The notes: generated from the letters alone by a model not told the origin. Counted from the first letter of the stretch, positions 22,648 to 33,859 are shown. The stretch: DNA of 64,000 nt from Astragalus membranaceus (GCA_039519185.1 CM076846.1:127352182-127416181), one strand, 5' to 3'. Numbers and translations: made by a program.

Positions 22648-22825
22648 GAGTGCTTGTTAGCAGGGATGTCAATTGGTAGTGGGAATGCATTGAGCATGTA
22701 CCTAAGCCTCAGGGTACATGGTTCGATTCCCACGGAAGGCAAAAACTCTACATGGGGGGTAGAGAAGATCGTGAGTGCATCGCTGGGTAGCCTACTAAGT
22801 AAGAAAATGGCCCGGGATGTTACAA
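22648..22825 (+). mobile_element. tRNA-derived SINE-like element
   Basis: GTCAATTGGTAGTGGG could serve as a tRNA A-box region and GGTTCGATTCCCAC at 22718-22731 is a near-perfect B-box. About 90 bases follow, then a poly-A run at 22822-22830. It starts where gypsy integrase homology stops. Caution: the last bases before the poly-A, GGGATGTTACA, also look like a gypsy LTR end, so the 3' limit is uncertain. Confidence 0.55.
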
Positions 22826-22983
22826 AAAAAAAGGCGTCTTTTTTTGTACTTGCAACTTGCTCAACTTTATTTTTTATTTTTAAAAAGGTGTGGAAGTTGC
22901 ATGTAATAATTATGACTTTCTATTTTACAAAATAAAGCCCTTTATTATTTAATATCCAACTTGATTAGTTTTCTATTTTTTTT
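22826..22983 (+). other. Flank shared with 40350-40480
   Basis: ACTTGCAACTTGCTCAAC onward is nearly identical to 40352-40480. There it runs straight into AAAATATTAAAGAAGTAG, which here lies at 30345. It is the left flank of the composite element. Confidence 0.75.
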
Positions 22984-23212
22984 ATTAAGTTACACTTCAA
23001 TTATTTATTTAATTGTATTTTACTAATTGTATTTAATTAGTTTGTTATTATCTTTTAGAGTTGATTTAGAAGATAAATGGTACATTAGTATTATTTAAAC
23101 TCAGCTCTACTAAGTCTTTGTTGTACGTTCAATTTCACTCATTATTCAATAAAATGAGACTTTCACTCTCAGTTCTCTGTTTCATACATAATTGACGTCA
23201 CACATTCTAAGA

Positions 23213-23224
23213 TGGTATCAGAGA
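23213..23224 (+). promoter_or_regulatory. Primer-binding site (initiator Met tRNA), left
   Basis: TGGTATCAGAGA matches the copia/TRIM primer-binding site except at the last base. It directly follows the left inverted repeat. Confidence 0.6.
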
Positions 23225-23437
23225 CAATCCAATATCCACTGGGCCACCCGCTATCGGGCCACGCGGGTCACGCTCCAGTTGTCTAGTCCTGGGCGTGAGG
23301 GCGGTGTGTTAAGAGTCCCACATCGGATGTGATATGACCTGAAAATGAGTTTATAAGTGGGAGGCATCCCTCACTCTACAAGCTGGTTTTGTGGGGTTGA
23401 GTTAGGCGCAATCCACATTCTAAGTTGGTATCAGAGC
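23225..23437 (+). mobile_element. TRIM internal segment, LTR and second PBS
   Basis: A GGGCCACCCGCTATCGGGCC-type internal stretch leads to GGGCGTGAGGGC, then an LTR of about 117 bases from 23307 (TGTTAAGAGTCCCACATCGG) to about 23423, containing TTTATAAGTGGGAGG and TGGGGTTGAGTTAGG. The PBS TGGTATCAGAGC follows at 23426-23437. This is the order expected for tandem terminal-repeat retrotransposons in miniature. No coding capacity. Confidence 0.75.
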
Positions 23438-23561
23438 ATCAGATACCGTACGTTTTACCTTTGCCTAATGTCCATTCTTCTGGATTTTATACCGCACATA
23501 TTCTCATTGGAGGGCCCTTCAGCTTCTCAATTTCTGCTGTTAGGGTTTTTCATCGATCACC

Positions 23562-23718
23562 ATGAGGGCCAAATTGGCTATCTTCCCAATCCGAGGCAGG
23601 AATTGGTGCTTCAGCAGATCAATTGATCATTCCGTGACTGCTTCTTCCACTACTTCATCTCATTCCCCTTCAACTATCAGAGAACTATGGAAAAACATTA
23701 GTGTTGGTGATAAACCCC
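23562..23718 (+). pseudogene. Mit_KHE1-like protein, N-terminal part (captured)
   Basis: ATG at 23562 opens MRAKLAIFPIRGRNWCFSR, which resembles the conserved start of plant proteins annotated as mitochondrial K+-H+ exchange-related (Mit_KHE1). It is preceded by a leader-like stretch (TTAGGGTTTTTCATCGATC). The frame is interrupted after 157 bases by the CACTA element at 23719 and resumes at 29785 in the same phase once one copy of the CCC duplication is discounted. Family assignment is from memory of the motif, not a search. Confidence 0.6.
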
Positions 23719-24308
23719 CACTACAACATTTTAACTCTAAGGCAACGTTTGAAAACCGTTGTCTAAACCCGAAAAACCGTTGTATTTACTTTCGGCAACG
23801 GTTTTAAAACCGTTGTTTCTGCGGGCGTAGCCTAAACTATAGGCAACGGTTTTTGGTGACCAAAGGCAACGTAGTCCTAAAACCGTTGCCAATGACAGCT
23901 TAAACGCAACGGTTTTTATTTTCACACAAAGGCAACAGGCTAAAACCGTTGCTAGTTATAGCAACATTTAAAAACCGTTGCCAAATAAGGCAACACTGAA
24001 AAACCGTTGCGTTAGTTATAACCGTTGTCTATAATCAGCACAGACCACAGTTCAAAACCGTTGCCATAGATAATAAAAAATTAAAAAAAAATATTCATGC
24101 ACTATATACATATGTACATACACTAAGGATACTAAGGAATCAACAATATTAGAGTGTTTTTTTGAACAAACCAGAACATATAAACAGACCAGAATATATT
24201 GGTATATGAATCAACAATACTAAGGAATCAACAATATTAGAGTGCATCTAAGGAAGTATGCTCCAATCAACAACAATACTACATCTATAAATTAGCGGTA
24301 ATGTTATA

Positions 24309-26038
24309 CAGTTCCCATCCCTGGTGAGAAGAATATGATATAGAGTGCCAACCCAACCAATGCAAGCCAACCCCATTTGCTGGGACATCCTTGTGTGTAC
24401 CATGCCCTCTTGTCTTTATGACACTCTTTCTTTGACGCGTCATTTGCTATCAAACATGCCCCGGGTGAGAGCTGCATATAAGATTAGATAGAATCATGTC
24501 AGTTTGGACTAACTTATTTAAGCTTATCATGTGTGTTTTGAAGGTGTGCGGATCCTTTGCTCACGCAGAATGGTGATGGGCCAATGTTGGCCGCCCAATC
24601 TAAAGAGGAAACACTTATCTCTCTTGATATGACGGTCTACACCGGCGCAACACCATTTTGCGCGCAGCAGAGGATCTTGACCCGATTTTCAATTTATCAG
24701 AAATGCTTATATGCTAAGTGCTTATTGAGTAAAAGTTTAATTAAGTTGTTTAACAAAACACAACGTGTGTGATAAGATAAGATAAGATAAGATGTTGTAT
24801 AAGAATCAATGTGAAGGGGGAGAGGAACAAATTTACCTTATTAGATCCATCTGCACAAAAACCACAAGTTGGTGAAGCCTTAAGGCACTTGGTGCAATCC
24901 CATGAATAAGGTTTCGCAACTGTGGTGAAACTGGGGCAGGTTTGGTTGTGAAAACTAAAGCTTTTTGGTGGACTAACAATTGGAGAATGAGTTTGAGCCT
25001 GACGAAAAGTGACAGTAAGAAGAACCAGGGAGAAAACAACCCCACACAAACTTATCAAAGCAAGTTTCTTTCTCCCAGTCTTGTCAATGAAATATATGCT
25101 CAAAATCCAACCAAATGCATTCAAGCCAGCAGTGATTAGAGACAGAAGAAGTGCTGCTGATTAGATGCAAAACCAGCTAACTGAACAATTGAAGGACTGT
25201 AGTACATGACAGTATTAATTCCCACAAATTGTTGGAAGATTTGGAGTCCCATTCCTGCATATAAACCTCTTCTCACAGATGTAGTTTTCAGAAGGCTTAT
25301 TATGCTTATCTTTCCAGATTCTTCAGCTTCCTTCAGTTCCAAAGTAACAGATTCTTTTAGAGCTTGAATCTCAGCTTCAACTTCCTCAGCTGGGTAAATC
25401 TTTCTCAGAATTGCTTTTGCTTCTTCCTCCTTTCCCTGTTACACAAAACAGAACAAAATTAAAAAAGACTTAGTTTATCACAAAAATGTAAAATCAAGTG
25501 TATATGAAACATAAAAAGCTAGTTAGTTAGGGATTGATGTGATAGTTGGTTAATTAGGTAGTTAGTTAGGGATTGATGATGTAACTAACCTTACGGAACA
25601 ACCAACGAGGTGATTCAGGGAGCCAAAACATAAGCAACAATTGTATGACAGCAGGTGCTGCTGCTACCCCAAGCATCCACCTCCATGTTCCAGGTGCCTT
25701 AGTGAAGGCTATGTTGATGAGATAGGAGAGAAACTGTCCACCAGTGATGAGAAAACTGTTGAGACTAACAAGTGCACCTCGAACTCTAGCTGGAGAAGCT
25801 TCAGAAATGTAGAGTGGAGATGCCATTGAAGCCATTCCAACACCAAGTCCAACAAACACACGACCTACAATCAGAATAGCAGGACTTCTTGCTGCAGCCA
25901 TGATTGCTGACCCAATAAAAAACAGGGTATCTGCTATTACTATCGATCTTTTCCTTCCATATCTATCGTTTATCCATCCACCAACTGCAGCACCTATAAT
26001 TGCTCCAGCAAGTGCAGTGCTCACTATAGCTTGACAAC
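24309..26038 (-). pseudogene. Inositol transporter (INT-type MFS) fragment
   Basis: Three minus-strand exons of a proton/inositol symporter. Exon 25590-26038: AIVSTALAGAIIGAAVGGW, DRYGRKRS, GRVFVGLGVGMASM, PLYISEASPARVRGALVS, PESPRWLFRK. Exon 24837-25436: GLQIFQQFVGINTVMYYSPS, FIDKTGRKK, then a Cys-rich loop (SWDCTKCLKASPTCGFC). Exon 24309-24471: GACLIANDASKKECH, GCPSKWGWLALVGLALYIIF to SPGMGTV. Splice borders fit. It lacks the first part and everything after GMGTV. One base is missing near 25161 (SNQ followed by QHFFCL and a stop). The extended Cys-rich loop marks the INT branch of the sugar-transporter family. It cannot encode a transporter. Confidence 0.85.
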
Positions 26039-26108
26039 TCGCACAACAGACTTTATTCTCATAACTCATAAGCCTAATTAGATAAATCTAAAGGCCAAAT
26101 AAACATCA

Positions 26109-27171
26109 TTATTCAATCAAGAAACAATAACAATGAGGAATTGCAATACGAATATTCACAATTAGAGTGGTGCTGAGGTCAACAGCATGCACTTGGAAGA
26201 CAAGGCAGGCCAATGAGAACAGTTGAAGTAGAGAAACACAACATGAGTCCTTAGATAACCTCATTTTCTGTTCACAAGTTGTGTAATTGAAATTGAAATT
26301 AACAAGAATTCCAGAATTATATAAAAGAAAAATCAAAACAGAATGTAATGTGATGTAATAATGTTTGCACATAAAAGGAAACATATGTAACAAATTCTGA
26401 AGAGAATCAAATTTCTCACATAAAAAAGCAATATATTCTGATTCTCATAATATTTATATATTATAATACAAAAAGAAAGTTTACAAGAGCATAAAAGCCA
26501 AACCATTGATTCATAGGTATGAAGGGAATAAGTAACTCACAAGAAAGTAACTCACAACAAAGGTAAACTACAGAAAAGACTGAAAATGAATGAAGAGGAA
26601 CCACCATTCTGGTTTATAAGAGAATGGCAATGCTTACTTTGATATGTCTGTCAACTGGGCTTATATCCCAACATGAAACTTGAGCTTCAGCACTGTTCTC
26701 CCTCAAATCTTCTCTGTGCATCGAGTCTTTTTTGGTCAATTTGGCTGCATGCCTTAATCAATTTACTGAAAACCAAATCAACAAATTAACAAATAATAAC
26801 TAATGAAACCTAAATCAAATAATCAATCACCTAATGATGAAAGAGGAGAAAGTCTTGGATGCCATGTAGTTGAGGTGAAAGCTATTATTTAATTGATGAA
26901 CACCAAATAAGAAACTAAATTAATGGATTTATACTACTTGGATTGATTTAGAGTTAACACTTAAATTTTTTTAGAAATGATCAAATCAGTGAAGCAACTA
27001 TTTGATATTGAGAATGAAAAATTTGCTCTTAAAGAAAATTTAATTACCATAGACACTAACAATTTCCCTATGTAGAAAAATTTCTTGGGAGACATAGCAA
27101 TAACAGCCACAAAACTGCAAAACCAAATAAAAATGCAAAATAAGAACACCCCCAAAATAAGCACATAACTG
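26109..27171. other. CACTA interior, no gene recognised
   Basis: AT-rich DNA between the transporter and aminopeptidase fragments. Short minus-strand frames here have no match I know. Confidence 0.4.
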
Positions 27172-27735
27172 TTTTAAGAAAATAGCAGCAGTAATAGAAC
27201 CACCTTGCCTACCACCAGTGTTCACCACATCAGCCATTCCTGATTTCATTGATTCCCAGTAACTTTCCTCCAGTGGCAGCCTCCATAGTTTCTCCCCACT
27301 CACTTCAGAAGCTTCAATAACTTCTAGGTCATTATTGGGTGTAAACACACCTTGGAAGACAACAATAGTTTGCAATAATAATAATCAGATGACATTTTGT
27401 AATTATATTTTTAGCCTCTATCATTCCCACAAAATAATAGAAAAGTTAAGAGCTTTCGGTGCTAACTAAAATGCTGGGCCTCTTTCCAAGTTTTCACAAG
27501 CAAATATTGATATATGGTCGTAAAAAATAGGTCGAAAGTGGAAACCATACATAATATAACATTTTAGCTTATAAATTACCAGCAATTGAGTGGCCAAGAG
27601 CAACTACACAGGCCCTTGTTTATGTTGCCAAGTCAACAATCTGAACAAGAGTTGATCTACCAGTTAGCAATTATCTAAAACCAAACCATATAACAAACAA
27701 TTTTCAAGTCTTCCCTGAGCATCAATGTTGTTAAC
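27172..27735 (-). pseudogene. Leucine aminopeptidase (M17) fragment
   Basis: Three minus-strand exon pieces in correct order. About 27694-27735: VNNIDAQGRL (family: NNTDAEGRL, with metal-binding Asp and Glu and the catalytic Arg; here Glu is Gln). 27580-27640: IVDLAT, a TAA stop, then TRACVVALGHSIAG. 27172-27350: GVFTPNNDL, SGEKLWRLPLEESYWESM, GGRQGGSITAAIFLKQ. Borders are GT/AG-like. The internal stop, the lost metal ligand and the missing rest make it non-functional. Confidence 0.85.
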
Positions 27736-28013
27736 CTGCACAAAAGGTTAAGCCAATGTCAAATCCTTAGAATATGATATCAAGTGTTAATATTTAACAA
27801 AAACAAGGTGAAGTACTGCACATTTTCTATTACATACTTCATAGAGGCCATATCTTCAATTCACTGATTTAATTGCATTGTAATTGTATACAAATATTTT
27901 TGTTTATATTTAATAGTACCAGATATAACTAAAAACAGATTTACATTCAGTACTTAGGCAGTTCCATATTAGTAATTGAACTGTGATCCCACCACCACGT
28001 ATATTACTAACCA

Positions 28014-29204
28014 ATGCCTCAACTCAACAGTCAACACATAAGCAAGAGGTGGGGTAGCAATTGCCAGACAAAATGCTGCTTTATATGCACCATTTGACTG
28101 CAAAGAGAAGTGAACATAATAAAGTTCTGAAAATGAGCCAAAAGCCAACCAGAAAATCATCTGCCTTACCAGACTAGTGAGAAATGGAAACAAAATATGA
28201 TTAAAGATAACTAGGAATGAAAATAGGTACCTCCATCATTGAAACAAGAACTCCAGACATCATAGCACCTTCAATTCCAAAGCTTGCAAAACATTAAAAT
28301 CTTTTTCTAATAGTCAGAATTCATGATGTAAGTTGCAATTGTCTTTTGCATCATGCACCTTCCCTTCCAAATTCCAATTCAAACAACAATGTAGAGTACT
28401 AAATAATGAATAAGGAAATGTTCTGTGGCCTTCCTTCAACCACCTCTAGATGGATGGCCTATCTTGAAATCAGAACAAAAAATGAATAAGGCCAATAACC
28501 TCCACAAATCCACACAATGATTAATTGATTCCTGATTACATTCAGAAAATGCCAACTAGGTATCCACAAGTTAATGCAAACTAAAACTCAATATTCAAAC
28601 TGTCAAAACAAGAAAATAGTAACTTTATTTAAATGAAATCTACTAAACTAGAGTACTAAACCAGTATGTGAGTATTTTTCCAACATCATCCATTTCTTCA
28701 AATTAACACTATCACCAACTGCAATTATATTGTATATATTGATTCAGAATTAGACAAACATTGATTAAGAACTTCTCTCTAATTGAACACTTGTGCGCCT
28801 AATTTAGGTTCCCAAACATGAATTTGTTAAATCAACTTTTCTTTACAAATGGGTTTCTGGCATATTAGGGTTCCAAAATCAAAACACCACAAAATTAATA
28901 TGAAGTAGATTGGGGACTTCATAGCAAATGCAAAAAATCAAAGAAAAAAATTTGTAAGTTTCATCTTGAGATGTGCTTACCTGTTTACGGAAAACCTAAC
29001 GAACAAAAGAGCGAACGTGAATGCGATGAGAAAAGATCCTGCTTGTTGGGCGGTGAGAAGAGATGAGCAGAGAACCTTATGGTGCTTGTTGGAGCAAACG
29101 CAAACTAGCGACACCGCTAGGTTAAAAAATGGAGGGATCGAAATCGGAGCGAAAGCTGCGCAGGTTGGGGGAAGAACAAACATTTGTATATCGGAGCTTG
29201 TCAT
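28014..29204 (-). pseudogene. Unidentified membrane-protein fragments
   Basis: Two minus-strand exon-like pieces join with GT/AG borders: about 28235-28292 (SFGIEGAMMSGVLVSMME) and about 28014-28099 (NGAYKAAFCLAIATPPLAYV, then LTVELRHWL). They look like hydrophobic segments. A further frame ending at a clean donor at 28981 (AGSFLIAFTFALLFVRFSVN) could be its first exon, with an uncertain start near 29204. I do not recognise the family. Orientation agrees with the two fragments downstream. Confidence 0.45.
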
Positions 29205-29784
29205 CAGCTGGTAGGCTGCCTTCTCTCGTCACGCAGCTGTTTGATATCCCCTTGCTACGTTCTGTGGTGGTAGTTGATAGAAGAAAAAAGAAGGAAATAC
29301 TGGAGAGGCAAGGAATCAAGTCAGTTATTGAAATTAGGTGAGGGTCTGATTTTGTTGTGCTCTTTGGTTGGGAAAGGGAAAAAAACTTGGAATATAGAAT
29401 AAGAGACGATTTGCGTTTGAGATTTGTGAGAGAAGTGATTTAGGGCTGCGTATGCGTGGGTTAGAGAAAGGAATGAATTTTCTATTTTTTTATTTTTTAA
29501 TAATTTTCTCTATGGCAACGTTTTTGAGCCGTTGTCTAAAGCTAAAACAAAAAACCGTTGTCGTAGACCATATGGCAACGTTTATGAGCCGTTGCCTAAT
29601 GATTATACAAAAAAACCGTTGTTATAGACTATATGGCAACAGTTTTGAACCGTTGCCAATAAAAATATTTAAAAAAAATGAAGCAGCAACAGGGTCAAAA
29701 CCGTTGCCATTGATGTCTAAGGCAACAGTTTTTTTGCCGTTGCAAAATTAGGCGTTGCCGTAGGGTCCAAATGTTGTAGTGCCC

Positions 29785-30096
29785 TTAATGCTAAAGCTGA
29801 GGTTTTTGCTGATTACGTCACCAACAAGATGAATAAAGGTTGGGTTGGTTTGGAAAAGGCACCGAATGGATCTTTCAAAAAGAAGATTCACGGGTTGGGG
29901 TTGTGGCTTTTGTCACGGGTTAAGCCCTCAGAGATATTTTTGAAATCTATATCAAAGGAAGTCACTGGTCTTGAAGTCATTTACCCATCAAGTTTGAATG
30001 CTCAACTTGTCCGTCGAAGACTAAGACATATTGCTATGATGGGAACAATTATCCACCGCAAATTCTTTTATGGCTCAATCACATTGATTCCATTGA
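29785..30096 (+). pseudogene. Mit_KHE1-like protein, continuation (captured)
   Basis: Continues the frame interrupted at 23718: KAEVFADYVTNKMNKGW, then IHGLGLWLLSRVKPSEIFLK, VRRRLRHIAMMGTIIHRK, FFYGSITLIPL. Altogether about 155 codons with no intron. It ends in the inverted primer-binding motif at 30097, so the C-terminal part is lost. Without the CACTA element and one CCC the frame is uninterrupted, so the CACTA landed in a still open captured copy. Confidence 0.6.
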
Positions 30097-30108
30097 GCTC
30101 TGATACCA
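30097..30108 (-). promoter_or_regulatory. Primer-binding site, right, inverted
   Basis: GCTCTGATACCA is the exact reverse complement of TGGTATCAGAGC and directly borders the right inverted repeat. The two outer PBS motifs of this composite therefore face each other. Confidence 0.6.
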
Positions 30109-30412
30109 TATTAAAAGTGTGACGTCAATTATATATGAAACAGAGAACTGAAAGTGAAAGTCTCATTTTATTGATTGATGAGTGAAATTGAACGTACAGC
30201 AAAGACTTAGTAGAGCTGAGTTTAAATAATACTAATGTACCATTTATCTTCTAAACAAACTCTAAAAGATAATAACAAACTACTTAAATACAATTAGTAA
30301 AATGCAATTAATAAAATAATTGAAGTGTAACTTAATATTTTTTTAAAATATTAAAGAAGTAGGAGTAAATGTAATTATGGCTTTCTATTTCTAACTATTT
30401 TAATTTCGAATA

Positions 30413-31302
30413 CCATGAATGCATGAGTTGGTCATATTTTGACCTGGCATTTTTTTTAGTCTGGTACGTCCAATATGACTCATTATCTACATTTTGTTCT
30501 CATCCATTCAGATCACGCCAAAATATGATGTGGAGAGCCACGTATTTTTTTTAGACTTATGCGTGGCCTTTTGATTTATTGACGTGGAGGGGTGGCGTGG
30601 ACGATTCATGATTGATTATAATTAAGATAAGATTCCTCTGCACCCTTTATTTATTTCAATGTTTGAATATTTTTAATCTCTAAAATTAATAAGTTTTGAC
30701 TTTTGTAATTTATAATGCATTTATTTGCTTTTAATACTTATATTTAATTGCAATAATTGACTTTAAGAGTTTTTTATCTTTTTGTTAGCAAAATTAAATG
30801 AAAATGTATTTTAGAATATAAGACAAAAAAAACTATATATTTATAAAATACGGTGGAAACTGCGCACAAAAAACACGGTAACAAAAAAAACTAGGTCTAC
30901 AATTTTCAAAACGAGAACATGTTATTTTGTTAATAAAGGAGGGAAGGGTTATTGTTTGGGGGGAATGCATTGTGTCTGAATTTCATGCACATGTAAGCAA
31001 ATCTTATCCATATACAGTCATTTTTGTTTTTATAGAAATTAGTTTAACTTAGTCAAAAAGAAAAAAGAAATTTGTTCAACACGGGTGTAAATGGAAATTC
31101 ACTATATGCTAATTTTCCATATATCAATTTCCACTTTTTTAAAATGTTTTTGGTTAGCCTATTAACACATAACACGTTTTCGTTTTAGGTTTTCATTACA
31201 ACAGTGCATCACTACATGTCTACATATATAAGACAATGAAGGCAGCACACTCATCATTCACATTCTTGTTTCAAACTCAAAGCAACTTGCAGACTCAGAA
31301 AC
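30413..31302 (+). other. Start of duplication unit B; promoter of type 1 copy B
   Basis: TGAATGCATGAGTTGGTC joins the end of unit A (TTTCGAATACCA) to one partial 240-bp repeat. Then it is nearly identical to 5066-5739. The TATA box ATATATAAG is at about 31224-31232. Confidence 0.75.
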
Positions 31303-31833
31303 ATGTTTAATGGAGGAGGTTCCCCAAAAAACACTTTCCATGCTCCCCAACCCATAACTCATGCACCCCATGAGCCCCTTCCTTTTCCACCCATAGCCAC
31401 TGCACCTGAGAATGCAAATGCCAATCCATATGTATTCAACTACATAACTGAAGGGATTGATGATGGTTTTGCAACTGAGTGGGATGAGCTCAGAAGTCCC
31501 GATTCATCCTTCTATCAACCCAAGCCCATGGTGATCCCACCATATCCAGTTCAACAACCCCTTGTTGGTGTTGAATCTGGTGATCGGAACCAAGTTAGGG
31601 TCTCACCTGATCCTATCGTTATATCTGTTTATCAAAATCGACTTTTGGTCACACTTCCCAACATTGAATCTGATCATCAGATCAACCAAGTTGTGGTCAC
31701 ACCTCCTAAGCTTCCCTCTCCTACTGTGAATCGTGACGTTACTGATATTATTGATGCAACGGTGGAAATTGATTCATTCAAAAAGAAAAAGAAGCGAGGC
31801 CGACCTAAGAAGATTCAACGTGTGACCTATTAG
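31303..31833 (+). CDS. AT-hook protein, type 1 copy B (176 aa)
   Basis: Nearly identical to the protein at 5740 over its whole length, including the Lys run, RGRPKK at residues 165-170 and the terminal TAG (31831-31833). One visible residue change is Thr to Lys in VVTPPTL. The 41 in-frame codons after the TAG are again open, to TGA at 31954-31956, with one Arg to Cys change in the FSAMR motif. Promoter and leader are intact, so expression is plausible. Function beyond AT-rich DNA binding is unknown. Confidence 0.7.
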   Translation: MFNGGGSPKNTFHAPQPITHAPHEPLPFPPIATAPENANANPYVFNYITEGIDDGFATEWDELRSPDSSFYQPKPMVIPPYPVQQPLVGVESGDRNQVRVSPDPIVISVYQNRLLVTLPNIESDHQINQVVVTPPKLPSPTVNRDVTDIIDATVEIDSFKKKKKRGRPKKIQRVTY

Positions 31834-31956
31834 TCTGATGATGCTGATGAGACCTCTGTGTGTCCCATACCACAGGTGACACCATCTCCACCAGTTCCAG
31901 TTCGAAGGATGACTCGATTTTCCGCTATGTGTATGAATGCTTTGGAGAATCTTTGA
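31834..31956 (+). other. In-frame extension after TAG, copy B
   Basis: 41 codons in frame to a TGA. It encodes PVPVRRMTRFSAM as in copies A and C, but with Cys in place of the next Arg. Confidence 0.55.
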
Positions 31957-32309
31957 TAAATTTAGTGTTTGCTTGATGTGTGTTGTTTAATAATTTACTT
32001 ATGTTTGACAGCAATTGCAAGAGAGAAATAAAATGTAATCACTAATCACTCCTGACCCTTCTTTTATATTTAGTTTGAAATTATGAAATTCTGGTGGAGC
32101 ATGATTAATGGATTTTCTTATGTTATATGCATGCATCCAATTGAGATTCAAATAGTTATATTGTTGTATCCAATTTTCCAATTTAGATTTTCTTTTTCCC
32201 TTTCATCTCTATGGTAGAAAAAAGACATGTGTGAAAGGTTAAAAGAATGGAAACCAGAATAAAGGTGGTGAAAGGAACGGGGGGAGAGAGAGAGAGGGAG
32301 AGAGAGAGA

Positions 32310-32359
<50 letters not shown>

Positions 32360-33849
32360 ATTGGAGTGAGACATTAGGTTGGCATTGTAATTAGAAAGTG
32401 TGAGATTAAAACCTATTGGGAAAGGGGATAGTTTTAGTAATCCATATATATATATATTGGGCCATGGTGTAAACTTATTAGGCCCAACTTAGCCCTTATT
32501 CTCTTTTGAAAATAAAAGAGACTTTTAGAGGGAAAAGACCCTCATTTTCTTGGTCAGCTGAAGAAAGAATAAACTCGAGAGAAGAAAGAGAGAGCTCGAG
32601 AGTTAGAGGAGAAAGAAGAGAATGGAGCTAACCTATTTCCATTCTCCTTCAACCATGAAATACTCCTAATTGTTGCAACCAACTCCCTCAACACCCTGAA
32701 CACTATACCTCACATCTTTACTTTTATTTCCCTAAAATCAGAATATGGAAACCTCACATTTCCTCTCTCAAATGGCTCGCATGCCCCTTTTTAGGAAATA
32801 TTCAAGATGATGGAAGTTTAACAGAGCATTAGGAAATTGTAAGAAGGAAAGACGTAGAGAGAGAGAGAGGGGGATAGGAATCAAGAGAAATACAACTTCA
32901 TCTTGTTCTAAGTATACTAAATTCATAGTGCTATTCACACCACTCTCACCATTATCGTTGATGCTGACACGGACCGTGTCACAGTGACACGGGTACCCGT
33001 GTCAGAATCTGGATGTTGGTCAATTTTTTTTACGTAGTGACACGGACCGTGTCATTATGACACGGCCACCCGTGTCACAGCTACTTTTTGAGCGTTTTGA
33101 CACCTTTTCACATGTTTATTGGTACTATCCTATCTAGATCAATTTCATATGAAATAAATGATGAAGTTGTTTATTTATTTCAATGATTGGACCTGGTTAT
33201 GCTTGCCTTAACATAACTATGTTTGATTGATATCTTGGTATGAGATGATGTGGATATCCATTGTGATTTCCTTTTTAACGTTATGATTGTTACTCTATTA
33301 TACCTTATGTCTTAAACGTGTGAGAAGAACAATTTGATGGTCTATTCATAAAACACATGCCACATCACAAGATTAATTAGCATACTTGGAATGAGAAGTC
33401 GTGATTCTTGAGTTCAAGGCCCAAGATTGATTTACTCACCGAAATGTTGGGTATGGGGTTCTCCGCTGAAATCGATAATATTTATCGGATTTCTTATGGA
33501 TTATGCTAAAGAGGAAGAATATAAATAAAAGACTTCGAGAGGTATATGGTGAGGTGTCGCGGAAGAACTCACTGAGATTGTAATCTCACCCTTTAATGTT
33601 TGTGGTTTTACAGATGATCGGGGAAAAGTCTTATTTGATGAAGATGAAGCTATGAAGTCTCATTTGTTTGTTGTTGAAGTCCTTAAAAGATTACAAGGCA
33701 TTGTGTATTAAGATATGAGTCCATCTAGAGATTTTCTATGATTATTCATGTGATTCAAGTGTAAGTGGTTTTATTTAGACCACCGTGATGATGGAATCCT
33801 TATGATACATATTTACAAAAGTATTATATGAGTATATATTTTAATCCGA
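31957..33849. other. Unit B equivalent of 6394-8200: GA repeat and gypsy LTR remnant
   Basis: GA microsatellite at 32280-32356, longer than in unit A. Gypsy LTR remnant from about 32910 to 33849 with the GACACGG palindromes at 32964-33078. About 75 bases near 33780-33850 that unit A has lost are kept here. Confidence 0.65.
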
Positions 33850-33859
33850 ACCTAGAGTT

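Larger units (their letters stand above)
23719..29781 (-). mobile_element. CACTA element carrying host gene fragments
   Basis: The ends are CACTACAACATTT and AAATGTTGTAGTG with CCC on both sides (23716-23718 and 29782-29784), the 3-bp duplication expected of CACTA. Subterminal zones (23740-24070, 29510-29770) hold many copies of the AAAACCGTTGCC motif. No transposase is seen. The body carries minus-strand fragments of at least three host genes, so it is a non-autonomous transduplicating element. A family member lies at 56237-60408. Confidence 0.9.
22984..30336. mobile_element. Composite element with about 223-bp terminal inverted repeats
   Basis: Both ends read ATTAAGTTACACTTC inward and stay about 90 percent similar for some 220 bases (22984-23206 and 30114-30336). 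The element is bordered by ATTTTTTTT (22975-22983) and ATTTTTTT (30337-30344). The paralogous site near 40480-40500 has none of the 7.35 kb. Inside both repeats a TGGTATCAGAGA/C motif (the primer-binding site for initiator Met tRNA in copia/TRIM elements) points inward. Long inverted repeats plus an 8-9 bp duplication would fit a Mutator-like element carrying host sequence (Pack-MULE). The inner ends look like copia/TRIM LTR ends, so a rearranged LTR element is the alternative. Confidence 0.7.

Noticed and set aside
22700..22770. A functional tRNA gene
   Set aside because: There is a good B-box but no cloverleaf acceptor stem pairing that I could find, and a poly-A tail follows, so SINE-like is preferred.
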